64,000 nucleotides of DNA from Streptomyces alanosinicus (GTDB taxonomy: Bacteria; Actinomycetota; Actinomycetes; Streptomycetales; Streptomycetaceae), in the NCBI RefSeq assembly GCF_014650595.1, contig NZ_BMVG01000006.1:372001-436000 (forward strand). Reading direction: 5' to 3'. Made by a program: the position numbers and the translations under genes. The notes under the pieces are model-generated. The model ran no database searches, was not told the DNA's origin, and saw nothing but the letters and a program-made list of their open reading frames with translations. This document shows positions 40,941 through 47,943 of this stretch, piece by piece; the stretch's first letter is position 1; each line of letters starts with the position of its first letter.

Positions 40941-42257
40941 GTGGTGGCGAACGCACTGACGCTCGGGAAAATGATCGCCAAGGCCCGCAGGCGCAAGGGC
41001 TGGCCGCAGCGGGACCTGGCCGCGATGATCGACAAGTCGGAGAGCTGGGTGTCCCAGGCCGAACGGGACGTGATCCCGGTCAACAGTGTGGAGACACTGC
41101 GTCGCATCTCCGACGTCCTGGACGTTCCGCTGCCCGAACTCCTCGCCGCCGCGCCGTCCCCTGGGCAACCGCCGACCTCGGCTCATCGACGGTCTGCCTC
41201 CGTTAGGGTTGGCCGCAATTCTGGTCCGGAGGAGGGGGACGACCGCATGCGACGCCGTGAACTTCTGGCCGCTGCGGCGGTGGTCTTCGCCTCCCCTCTC
41301 GCCAGTGCCACACCGGCCGAGGCCGGCACGCTCGCACCACTGGAAGAGCTCCTCCTCTACGGCACGGCTTCCGTGCCTGAGGACAGCGACGTCTCACCGG
41401 CCGGCGTCGCCGCTGCGGTGAAGGCGTCCCGGGAGCACTTCCGGGCCGCCCGCTACGACACCCTGGCGAAGACCCTGCCCGGCCAGATCGCCCAGGCCCA
41501 GGCCCTCAAGGGGGCAGAGGAGTCGGCAACGGCGGTTGCCGACCTCTACAACATCGCCGTTCGTCTGTGTATCAAGCTCGGCGAGGACGGGCTTGTGGCG
41601 ATCACCGCCGACCGTGCGCTGAACTCCGCGCGGATCGGCGGGGACGCGCTGACGATCGCTGAAGCCCACCGGATGGTCTCCAGCGCCTGGCGGCGTCAGG
41701 GGCATCTCGCACGCGCCACCGACATCGCCGTTCGGGCCGCGCAGGAGGTACGGGCCGACCGCGGTACACCCGAGCCGGCAAGGCTGGCGTCAGGCAGTTC
41801 GCTGTTGGCGACGGCCGCGTACACGGCGGCGAAGAGGGGGGACCGCCAGACCGCGCACGCGCTGATCGGGGAAGCGGCCGAGACCGCCAAAGCCGGCCGT
41901 ACGATCCCCGATGCCCGCACCGACGCCGGGCTTCAGCAGGTGCTGCTGCATCAGCTGTCGGTCCACTATCTGCTCGGTGATGCCGGGCAAGCGATCGACC
42001 TGGCCAGGACCGTCGACCCCAGCGCCCTGCCGACGGCGGAACGCCAGGGGAGGTTCTTCATCGACGTGGCCCGTTGTTTCGACCAGTGGGGCAAGCCGGA
42101 GCAGTGCTATCGGGCTCTGCTGGCGGCCGAGCGGGCCGCTCCGCAGGAGATCCGGCGCGGGGCGGTCAAGGACCTGGCCGGCGGCCTGCTCCGCCATGAC
42201 CGGAGACTTCCGGGCGTCCGCGCCTTCGCCTGCCGCACCGGCACGCCGGTCAACTGA
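40941..42257 (+). CDS. XRE-family regulator with TPR-like domain
   Basis: The 438-residue protein has an N-terminal HTH (about 5-62: TLGKMIAKARRRKGWPQRDLAAMIDKSESWVSQAERDVI), an unstructured linker, then MRRRELLAAAAVVFASPLASATPAEA (about residue 103), which looks like a twin-arginine/hydrophobic signal but is probably a helix of this cytoplasmic family. A TPR-like helical region (about 150-420) follows. GTG-GTG at 40941/40944 gives two possible starts, with only a weak ribosome site. A strong GGAGGAGGGGGACGACCGC lies before the internal ATG at 41248, so a shorter product without the HTH is possible. It precedes, in the same direction, the kinase/GNAT operon, 210 bp away. Confidence 0.8.
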   Translation: MVANALTLGKMIAKARRRKGWPQRDLAAMIDKSESWVSQAERDVIPVNSVETLRRISDVLDVPLPELLAAAPSPGQPPTSAHRRSASVRVGRNSGPEEGDDRMRRRELLAAAAVVFASPLASATPAEAGTLAPLEELLLYGTASVPEDSDVSPAGVAAAVKASREHFRAARYDTLAKTLPGQIAQAQALKGAEESATAVADLYNIAVRLCIKLGEDGLVAITADRALNSARIGGDALTIAEAHRMVSSAWRRQGHLARATDIAVRAAQEVRADRGTPEPARLASGSSLLATAAYTAAKRGDRQTAHALIGEAAETAKAGRTIPDARTDAGLQQVLLHQLSVHYLLGDAGQAIDLARTVDPSALPTAERQGRFFIDVARCFDQWGKPEQCYRALLAAERAAPQEIRRGAVKDLAGGLLRHDRRLPGVRAFACRTGTPVN

Positions 42258-42467
42258 CCTGACCCACAAGGCGTTTGCGACCTCGCAACCCGGTTGCGGA
42301 TCCACTCCTCCTCGCAGCGGTTGACTCTTCACAGCCGCCAGGGGCCGCGCACGGCCGACCTCTCCTCGCCCAGACGACAGTGACGACCACCCTCGTCATC
42401 GAGGAGCCGTGCGTCCCCGGCGCCAATCCCACAGCACCACTCGAACCGAATCGAGAGGAGCACCATC

Positions 42468-42887
42468 GTGAGCACCACCCTGACCCCTGAGCGGGTAGAA
42501 CTCGGCAGGTTCTTCACCGTGGCAGCCGCACGCCTCGCCGCCGGTCACACGGTCGTCGAGATGTTCTCCGGCGCTGTCGACGCCGAATGGCACCGGTTCC
42601 TGGACGAGCCGGGCTACAAAGCGTTCAGCACCGACCACGCCGGACATGTCCTCGGCCACGCTCCGACGGCCGGCTCCGGTGACATCTCGTGGGTGACCGC
42701 GTACGAGAAGCTCTTCGGGCCGTTGCCGGAGGTCTGGTTCACCGGGGCGGACGGCCGCATCGACGCAGTGGCCCTTGCCCGCTACCGGGAAACCGGTGTT
42801 GTCGTCGCGGAGTGGGACTGCTCGCCGACCGGAGGCGACAGTGACGACCTCGCCGCCGGCACGCGGCAGAAGGCCACGACGCGGTGA
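42468..42887 (+). CDS. Unrecognised protein, first gene of the kinase-GNAT operon
   Basis: The 139-residue soluble protein starts at GTG after GAGAGGAGCACCATC. It contains LGRFFTVAAARLAAGHTVVEMFSGAVDAEWHRFLDEPG (about 10-47), a central WVTAYEKLFGPLPEVWFTGADG and YRETGVVVAEWDCSPTGGD (about 108-126). No family is recognised. The single Cys followed by SPTGGDSDD at the end of the folded part is notable, since the remaining tail is polar. Its stop overlaps the next start (GTGA). The 210-bp region upstream has no clear promoter. Confidence 0.7.
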   Translation: MSTTLTPERVELGRFFTVAAARLAAGHTVVEMFSGAVDAEWHRFLDEPGYKAFSTDHAGHVLGHAPTAGSGDISWVTAYEKLFGPLPEVWFTGADGRIDAVALARYRETGVVVAEWDCSPTGGDSDDLAAGTRQKATTR

Positions 42888-43513
42888 CCGTCACGCACCC
42901 CGACGGGGCGCTCCGGACGACCGCTGGGGCGCTCCGTCTCGTCGAGGCCCGTACCACCCGGCCGAAGGCGGCGGACATCAACGCGTATGCCGAGGCCGTC
43001 ACCGTGCACTGCCCCTATCTGGCGCCGTCTCTTGAACGGGGTCTGACGGGATGGACCGTGTACGAGGCCGTCGGCGAGGCCGAGGCGGTCGAGGCCGAGG
43101 TGTTCCATGCCGGGGTGCAGGCCGCTGAATGGGTGCGGCCGCTGGCAAATCGCCGTCACGGCGTTTACGTCTGCGAGAACATCATTCTCCTGAACGCGGA
43201 CGACGAGGTGTTGTCGTGGCCGCACTGGGCGCTGAAGAACTTGTACGGCCCGGTCGGCTTGATGTTCGGGAAGTTCCGCAAGGGTGAAGAGGACACCGAC
43301 CGGCACGGCAGGCACATCCCGCGGCCTCCGATGGCGTTCATGCCGGTGAGGGCCGCCGTACGGGTGCGAGACCCGCGTTTCCTCGCGGCTACACCCGGCT
43401 TGGCCGACGCCGTGGCGAACGCGTCCGACGACGGACGGCACGTGTTCGCCGACCTGCCGCAGGACTGGAAGGACGTGAAACAGTGGGCGCAACGCCTCCT
43501 GCTGAAGCAGTAG
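42884..43513 (+). CDS. Unrecognised conserved-looking protein of the kinase-GNAT operon
   Basis: The 209-residue soluble protein has several dense motifs: CPYLAPSLERGLTGWTVYEA (about 44-63), RPLANRRHGVYVCENIILLN (about 86-105), YGPVGLMFGKFRKGEE (about 122-137) and MAFMPVRAAVRVRDPRFL (about 150-167). The motif richness suggests an enzyme or binding protein with a conserved active site (His-Cys-Glu-Asn cluster RRHGVYVCEN), but I cannot name a family with confidence (a DUF6875-like assignment is a guess). Its GTG start overlaps the preceding stop and its 3' end overlaps the kinase by 31 bp. Confidence 0.7.
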   Translation: MTVTHPDGALRTTAGALRLVEARTTRPKAADINAYAEAVTVHCPYLAPSLERGLTGWTVYEAVGEAEAVEAEVFHAGVQAAEWVRPLANRRHGVYVCENIILLNADDEVLSWPHWALKNLYGPVGLMFGKFRKGEEDTDRHGRHIPRPPMAFMPVRAAVRVRDPRFLAATPGLADAVANASDDGRHVFADLPQDWKDVKQWAQRLLLKQ

Positions 43514-44355
43514 CAGCACTCGAAGATCGCTTCGGCCTCGTTTCCTGTGATCTGCTCGCCGACCGGCGCGGATCGCGGGCCTGGAAAGTCATGGCCGGCG
43601 GCACGCAGCTTGTCTTGAAGGCCAACGACCCGGAGGACGACGGCGGCCGCGACAAGGCCCTCGAACTGGCGCAGGAGAACGACCACCTTCTTCGCTTGGC
43701 CCGCGCCGGCGCCATCGACCGCGCCTACCGTGTTGATGACGGTGCATGGGCGGGCGGGCGGTGGCTGGCCCTGCGGCACATCGACGGCTTCTCCCTGTGG
43801 GGTGCCTGCACCCCGTCCCGGGAGCGCGAGGGCAACACGCTGCCGAACAGAACGCTGTTGTTGTCCATCGCCCGCAGCTGGGCCACCCGCCTCGCCGGCC
43901 TGCACCAGGCCGGATGGGCGCACGCCGACGTGCAGCCCACCAACGTCCTCGTCACTCACAGCAAAACCGTCGAGGTCATCGACTATGCCTTGTGCTGCGG
44001 CCCGGACGACGACAACCGGCTTCCGTACCGGGGTGCCCTCACCCACACCACTGCCCCTGAGATCGCTGCCCTCGTCCTCGACACCCCCGACGACGTCCAT
44101 GTCCCTGCCGGTCCTGCCGCCGACATGTGGAGCCTGGGTGCCTCCTTGTTCTGGTGCTGGACCGGCCACCGGCCAGGTGTCTATGCAAAGACCGACGAAC
44201 GGCGTAAGAAACTCCGTGCCCTGGCAGCACGGCACCTTCGCGACCTCGCCTCCGTCCGGCCGTGGCCGTTTCCCGACCTGGAGGAGATGATCACGGCGTG
44301 CATGGCACCCGACCCCGAAGACCGTCCCACCGCTGAGGAGATGGCCGCATGGTGA
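43483..44355 (+). CDS. Protein kinase-fold protein
   Basis: The 290-residue soluble protein has a protein-kinase-like fold. Nucleotide Lys sits in QLVLKAND (K46), the catalytic loop is HADVQPTNVLV (H147, D149, N154), the metal-binding DFG equivalent reads IDYAL (D167) and the APE motif is TAPEIA (191-196). A C-lobe signature DMWSLGASLFWCWTG and R in PEDRPTAEEM complete it. Glycine loop GSRAW is short, as in atypical kinases. No transmembrane or PASTA part, unlike Pkn receptor kinases. The substrate may be one of the neighbouring proteins. GTG start lies 31 bp inside the previous gene; the stop overlaps the GNAT start. Confidence 0.88.
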   Translation: MGATPPAEAVAALEDRFGLVSCDLLADRRGSRAWKVMAGGTQLVLKANDPEDDGGRDKALELAQENDHLLRLARAGAIDRAYRVDDGAWAGGRWLALRHIDGFSLWGACTPSREREGNTLPNRTLLLSIARSWATRLAGLHQAGWAHADVQPTNVLVTHSKTVEVIDYALCCGPDDDNRLPYRGALTHTTAPEIAALVLDTPDDVHVPAGPAADMWSLGASLFWCWTGHRPGVYAKTDERRKKLRALAARHLRDLASVRPWPFPDLEEMITACMAPDPEDRPTAEEMAAW

Positions 44356-44834
44356 GCCTGCGGTCCTTCGTCCTGGACGACGCTTCCGCGCTTCGGCGAA
44401 TCGTCTCCGGACGGACGGTCCGTTTCACCCACGGCCATGACATGACTGCCGAGGAAGCAGCGGTCTCCGTGCGCAGGTTCATCGCCCACGACCACGAGGT
44501 ACCCCGTACTCACTGGAACTTCGCCGTCGAACAGGCCGGCGAAGTCATCGGCCTCGTGAAAGCACGACTCGCCGGTGGCACGGCATACCTCAGCTATCTC
44601 CTGCGAGAGGACACCTGGGGCAACGGCTACGCCACCGACGCCGTACGGAAGTTGAGCAGAATCGTCTTCACGGACGGCGTACAGCGCATCGAGGCGAAAC
44701 ACCACCCCGACAACCCGGCATCCGGCCGTGTCCTGGTGAAGGCCGGATTCGTCCCTGTGAGGGAAGCGGAACCCGTGACCGTCGAGGACGGGGTGGTGCT
44801 GCTGCACCCCGTGTACGAGCTCATTGCTCCCTGA
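44349..44834 (+). CDS. GNAT-family acetyltransferase
   Basis: The 161-residue GNAT (RimJ/RimL-like) protein has the acetyl-CoA region LSYLLREDTWGNGYATDAVRKL (about 76-98), the expected beta strands before it (NFAVEQAGEVIGLVKARL), and HPDNPASGRVLVKAGFV near 118-135. ATG at 44349 overlaps the kinase stop by 7 bp, so it is the last gene of the four-gene operon. Substrate unknown; it could acetylate an operon product or a toxic small molecule. Confidence 0.9.
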   Translation: MVSLRSFVLDDASALRRIVSGRTVRFTHGHDMTAEEAAVSVRRFIAHDHEVPRTHWNFAVEQAGEVIGLVKARLAGGTAYLSYLLREDTWGNGYATDAVRKLSRIVFTDGVQRIEAKHHPDNPASGRVLVKAGFVPVREAEPVTVEDGVVLLHPVYELIAP

Positions 44835-44941
44835 CCGCCTCCTGGCCATCGGACGGATGGGGACCGAAGCAACGCGGGCACGTTGGCGCAACGCGACGAT
44901 CCCCGTCTCTCGTGACGGCGGTCGCATGCCCCTCCTCGGCG

Positions 44942-45688
44942 TCAGGACGCGTCTGGTGCCGCCTCGAAGCTGTACTCGTAGCCGACGGCCAGTCGGTAGG
45001 GCAGGCACCATTCGCCGTACTCGATCACGCCCTGGTCGTCCCACAGGCGGTGGACTCCCGCGAGGATGGGTGAGCCGGTGCGCAGCCCGAGGAAGTTGGC
45101 CTCTCGGGCGTCGGCGTCCCGGCCGTGGATGTCGTCGCGGCCCGCTGCCACCTGGCGTCCGGTGGCCTGCTGGATCTTCAGCAGCAGTCCGGGGGAGGAG
45201 GCGCGCGACAGGGACAACAACTCTGGGACAGCGGCGGCGAAATGGGCCGGGTACCAGGTGACGAAGAGTCCGGTGCGCTGCTGTCCCTTGCCGGTGTGCC
45301 ACTGGCGGCGCACGACCTGGGCGCCGTCTTCCAGATCGAAGATCTCGGCGACGTACTGGGGCGGTTTGATCAGCTCCGCGTTCGTGACGATCATCGTCTC
45401 GCCCTCGGCGAGCACGGAGCCGGTGCGCAGCACCCGGGTGATGCGGTCGTAGCCGGAGGGCGCGACCTCGGGGGCGTTGGCAACGAAGGTCCCCCGGCGG
45501 GACGTGGTGATGTAGCCCTCCACCTGGAGTTGATCGAGGGAGCGGCCGAGAGTGGCGACGGATACGCCTTCCTGCTTGGCCAGTTCCCGCACGGGCGGGA
45601 GCTTTTCGCCTTCCTTGAGTACGCCGTCGAGGATGCGGCGGCGGATGCGTTCGGCGACCTGCATGTAGGGGTGCTCGGGGGACGACAT
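44942..45688 (-). CDS. GntR-family regulator with UTRA domain
   Basis: The 248-residue HutC-subfamily regulator has an N-terminal winged helix (about 5-72: MQVAERIRRRILDGVLKEGEKLPPVRELAKQEGVSVATLGRSLDQLQ...YITTSRRGTFVA) and a UTRA ligand domain (about 90-240). The type resembles KorSA-like repressors of Streptomyces integrative plasmids, by size and by context. ATG at 45688 has AAGGAGATGTC upstream. Perfect and near-perfect CCTAGG palindromes directly upstream indicate autoregulation and control of the divergent small ORFs. Confidence 0.9.
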   Translation of the reverse strand: MSSPEHPYMQVAERIRRRILDGVLKEGEKLPPVRELAKQEGVSVATLGRSLDQLQVEGYITTSRRGTFVANAPEVAPSGYDRITRVLRTGSVLAEGETMIVTNAELIKPPQYVAEIFDLEDGAQVVRRQWHTGKGQQRTGLFVTWYPAHFAAAVPELLSLSRASSPGLLLKIQQATGRQVAAGRDDIHGRDADAREANFLGLRTGSPILAGVHRLWDDQGVIEYGEWCLPYRLAVGYEYSFEAAPDAS

Positions 45689-45703
45689 GACATCTCCTTC
45701 GGC

Positions 45704-45815
45704 GGTGTCCTAGGACACCGCCGACTGTACTAGGACGCGCGTAATCCGGTCAGGGGGAGTTCCCTGATTCCTCTAGCGGCATGTCCTAGGTCACGCTAGC
45801 TTCTGACCTAGGACA
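45704..45815. promoter_or_regulatory. Cluster of CCTAGG operators between GntR and small ORFs
   Basis: Four related sites are seen: GGTGTCCTAGGACACC (45704-45719, perfect 16-bp palindrome), TGTACTAGGACG (45726-45737, half-site quality), TGTCCTAGGTCA (45782-45793) and TGACCTAGGACA (45804-45815). The last two are exact reverse complements of each other. The array sits in the divergent region and fits dimer binding by the adjacent GntR protein. Confidence 0.8.
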
Positions 45816-45884
45816 CCGATTGGCCCCGGCGACCGCTAGCGACGGCCCCGGGGCGTGGCCACCACCTGACTGGAGTTGATGACA

Positions 45885-46151
45885 GTGGGCATTATCCACG
45901 CGTTACTTCGATGGGCCCTGGGCATGGTCGCGCCGGGTACTGGCAGGCGTCGGGCCGTTGCGCGCCTCACCACACCCGCGCCCGTCGACTGGCCCGAGGC
46001 ACCCTGCCTTCCCGCCCATCGGTCGCCGTACGGGCACGACGTTCCCCTCGACGGCCACGCGGCGGCGCTGGTCCGCCCCTACGTCGTCGCGATGGACTTC
46101 GGTATCGATCTCGACCGGTACCTGATCGGCGCTGAGGGGTTGGCTCGATGA
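45885..46151 (+). CDS. Small cargo protein next to GntR regulator
   Basis: The 88-residue protein, GIIHALLRWALGMVAPGTGRRRA at the N-terminus and GHAAALVRPYVVAMDFGIDLDRYLIG at the end, resembles small proteins found beside GntR regulators in Streptomyces integrative elements; function unknown. GTG at 45885 is 9 bases after GGAG; ATG at 45879 is closer than usual (3 bases). Its stop overlaps the next ATG. Confidence 0.65.
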   Translation: MGIIHALLRWALGMVAPGTGRRRAVARLTTPAPVDWPEAPCLPAHRSPYGHDVPLDGHAAALVRPYVVAMDFGIDLDRYLIGAEGLAR

Positions 46152-46336
46152 GCGAGACCGCCGTGGACGCCGGACGCTCGCCGGAATGCGGGCTCGCGCA
46201 GCGCGCCGAGTACCAGGATCTGCACGCCGACTGTCGCGGCACCGAGGACGTGCCTCTACCCCATGGCATGGGGCTGCTCTTGATGCCGCGTTGTAGCTGC
46301 CCTTGCCACCGGCAGAGTTCAGGAGGTGGGCGGTGA
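46148..46336 (+). CDS. Small cysteine-rich protein
   Basis: The 62-residue protein has cysteines at its core (ECGLAQRAEYQDLHADCRGT and MPRCSCPCHR), suggesting metal binding. Start ATGA overlaps the previous stop and its stop overlaps the next GTG, so the three small ORFs are translationally coupled. Family unknown; a typical plasmid- or AICE-cargo protein. Confidence 0.6.
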   Translation: MSETAVDAGRSPECGLAQRAEYQDLHADCRGTEDVPLPHGMGLLLMPRCSCPCHRQSSGGGR

Positions 46337-46548
46337 CCGCCGGTACCCCGCCCGAGCCGGGCAAGTCCCGTATGACGATCAGTACGTACCGCCTCTCCCG
46401 TGAGGGTCGGCGGGTCGGCGGGACCGATGAGCGCACGTACGACGTCGGTGACCCTGCTCAGTTGCCCGACTCCTTGACATGGCCACCCTGCCGCTGCCCC
46501 CGCTGCCGCGACCGCGCGTCGAGTGGTTCGCCCCGCAGCGCGCCGTAA
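46333..46548 (+). CDS. Small protein, third of a coupled trio
   Basis: The 71-residue protein starts at GTG, with AGGAGG 7 bases upstream, overlapping the preceding stop. It has a beta-like start (SRMTISTYRLSREGRRVGG) and a CRCPRC motif near the end, again possibly metal binding. No family recognised. It converges with the PucR-type regulator, leaving 3 bp. Confidence 0.6.
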   Translation: MTAGTPPEPGKSRMTISTYRLSREGRRVGGTDERTYDVGDPAQLPDSLTWPPCRCPRCRDRASSGSPRSAP

Positions 46549-46551
46549 CGC

Positions 46552-47631
46552 TCACAACGGGCGGTTCGGCCAGTTCAGGAGGCGGGCGCCGATGGTGGCG
46601 GTTTGGAGCATGTAGCGGTGGGCCGGGTCGGTCGGGTCCGCGTCGGTGAGTTTGTGGATGCGTTCCAGGCGGTAGGTGAGCGCGCGGACGCTGAGGGAGA
46701 GCCGGCGGGCGGCCTCCGCGGCCACACAGCCGGAGTCGAAGTAGGCGACGAGGGTGTCCAGGAGCGGGCCGGCGCCGCCGCGGGCCGCGGTGAGGGGGCC
46801 GAGGGTGTGGGAGACCAGGTCGACCAGGGCCTGCCGGTCCCGGGCCAGTACGGGGTAGACCAGCAGGTCGGCGGCGCGCAGTACCGTTCCGGGCAGGTCG
46901 AGACGGGCCGCCATCTCCAGTGCGGCGAGTGCCTCCTCGTACGACTGTACGACCCCGCCCGCGCCGTGCTGGGCGCGGCCGATGGCCACCCGGCCGCCGT
47001 CCGTCGCGGCGTGCGCCTGCTTGGCGAAGTGGAGGAGGATCTCGTCCTCGTCGCCGGGCGCGATGCACAGCAGCCGGCCGTTCTTGGTGGTGAGCAGGAT
47101 GCTGCGGGAGTCGAAGCGGCCGAGTACGGCGGCCTCGACGCGGCGGGCGACCGGGCCGCCCTCGGCGTAGGCGGACGGGCCCTCGGCGACGGCCACCGCG
47201 TACGCCCGGGAGAGCAGCAGGCCGAAGCGTTCCGCGTGCTCGGCGAGCCGGCCCAGGTCGCTGCGGCCGTAGAGCAGATCGTCGATGAACTCCCGGCGCG
47301 CGGCCTCCTCGCGGCGTACGGCCAGTCGCTGTGCGCGTTCATAGCCCTCGGCGAACGCGTCGATCGCCTGCTCCACGGCGGCCAGTGTGGCCAGGCTGCT
47401 CTCGGCCGAGTCGCTCGCCGCGGGCCAGGCGCCACGGGTGGCGGCCAGATGGGCGACGACCAGCGCGCGCAGCCCATGCCCGGCGTCGGCGGCCTGCTCG
47501 CCAAGCGTCCGCCGTACCTTCAGTTCCTCCCTGGTCAGCCGCCGGCCGGTGGCCGCGACCTCCGTCAATGTCCGGGTGAAACCGGCCAGATAGTGCTCGG
47601 GCAGGGCACGTCTGTCGTGCTGATCCCCCAT
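46552..47631 (-). CDS. PucR-type transcriptional regulator
   Basis: The 359-residue regulator has an N-terminal helical region (about 1-115), a GGDEF-like/PucR middle domain (about 120-270) and the C-terminal PucR HTH (about 285-345: LLDTLVAYFDSGCVAAEAARRLSLSVRALTYRLERIHKLT). The helix-turn-helix and the position of the domain are typical. ATG at 47631. It is divergent from the flotillin/AAA operon, across 312 bp with repeats, and may control it. Confidence 0.9.
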   Translation of the reverse strand: MGDQHDRRALPEHYLAGFTRTLTEVAATGRRLTREELKVRRTLGEQAADAGHGLRALVVAHLAATRGAWPAASDSAESSLATLAAVEQAIDAFAEGYERAQRLAVRREEAARREFIDDLLYGRSDLGRLAEHAERFGLLLSRAYAVAVAEGPSAYAEGGPVARRVEAAVLGRFDSRSILLTTKNGRLLCIAPGDEDEILLHFAKQAHAATDGGRVAIGRAQHGAGGVVQSYEEALAALEMAARLDLPGTVLRAADLLVYPVLARDRQALVDLVSHTLGPLTAARGGAGPLLDTLVAYFDSGCVAAEAARRLSLSVRALTYRLERIHKLTDADPTDPAHRYMLQTATIGARLLNWPNRPL

Positions 47632-47647
47632 ACCGGTCCTGCTCCCC

Positions 47648-47702
47648 CGTGTACTTCCCCGTGTACGACGCCGTGTACGTCGTCGTGTACTGCGCCGTGA
47701 TC
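47648..47702. repeat. Five 12-bp repeats with CGTGTAC core
   Basis: CCGTGTAC occurs four times at an exact 12-bp period (cores ending at 47654, 47666, 47678 and 47690), and a fifth, degenerate copy (CCGTGATC) ends at 47702. They lie just upstream of the PucR-type gene, in the divergent region. Confidence 0.8.
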
Positions 47703-47758
47703 TTGACGCACCGGTGACGAATTCTTAGCGCGTATCCGGCACATAGACCCTAGTGAAC

Positions 47759-47777
47759 ATTGCCGGAAACCGGCAAT
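47759..47777. promoter_or_regulatory. ATTGCCGG-N3-CCGGCAAT palindrome
   Basis: A perfect 8-bp inverted repeat around AAA lies about 165 bp upstream of the flotillin start. Just upstream is TTGACG (47703-47708) with possible -10 sequences near 47726. A good candidate operator for the divergent PucR-type regulator. No other gene is seen in 47705-47943. Confidence 0.5.
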
Positions 47778-47943
47778 GCGCGGGCGCGGGCCCCTGCCGC
47801 ACCATCCTCTGCGGGGAGCACTACGGGGGGTCGCGGTGCCGGGCACCGGCAGACAGCCGGCGGGGACAACCTGGTACGGGGGGTCCGGCACCGCGGCCTC
47901 GGGGGGCTCCGTACCCGTCGTCTGACGCAAGGACGTGTGTGTC

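Noticed and set aside
41248..41340. Exported protein call for the XRE-TPR gene
   Set aside because: The twin-arginine-like stretch lies inside a cytoplasmic DNA-binding protein; kept only as a possible internal start.
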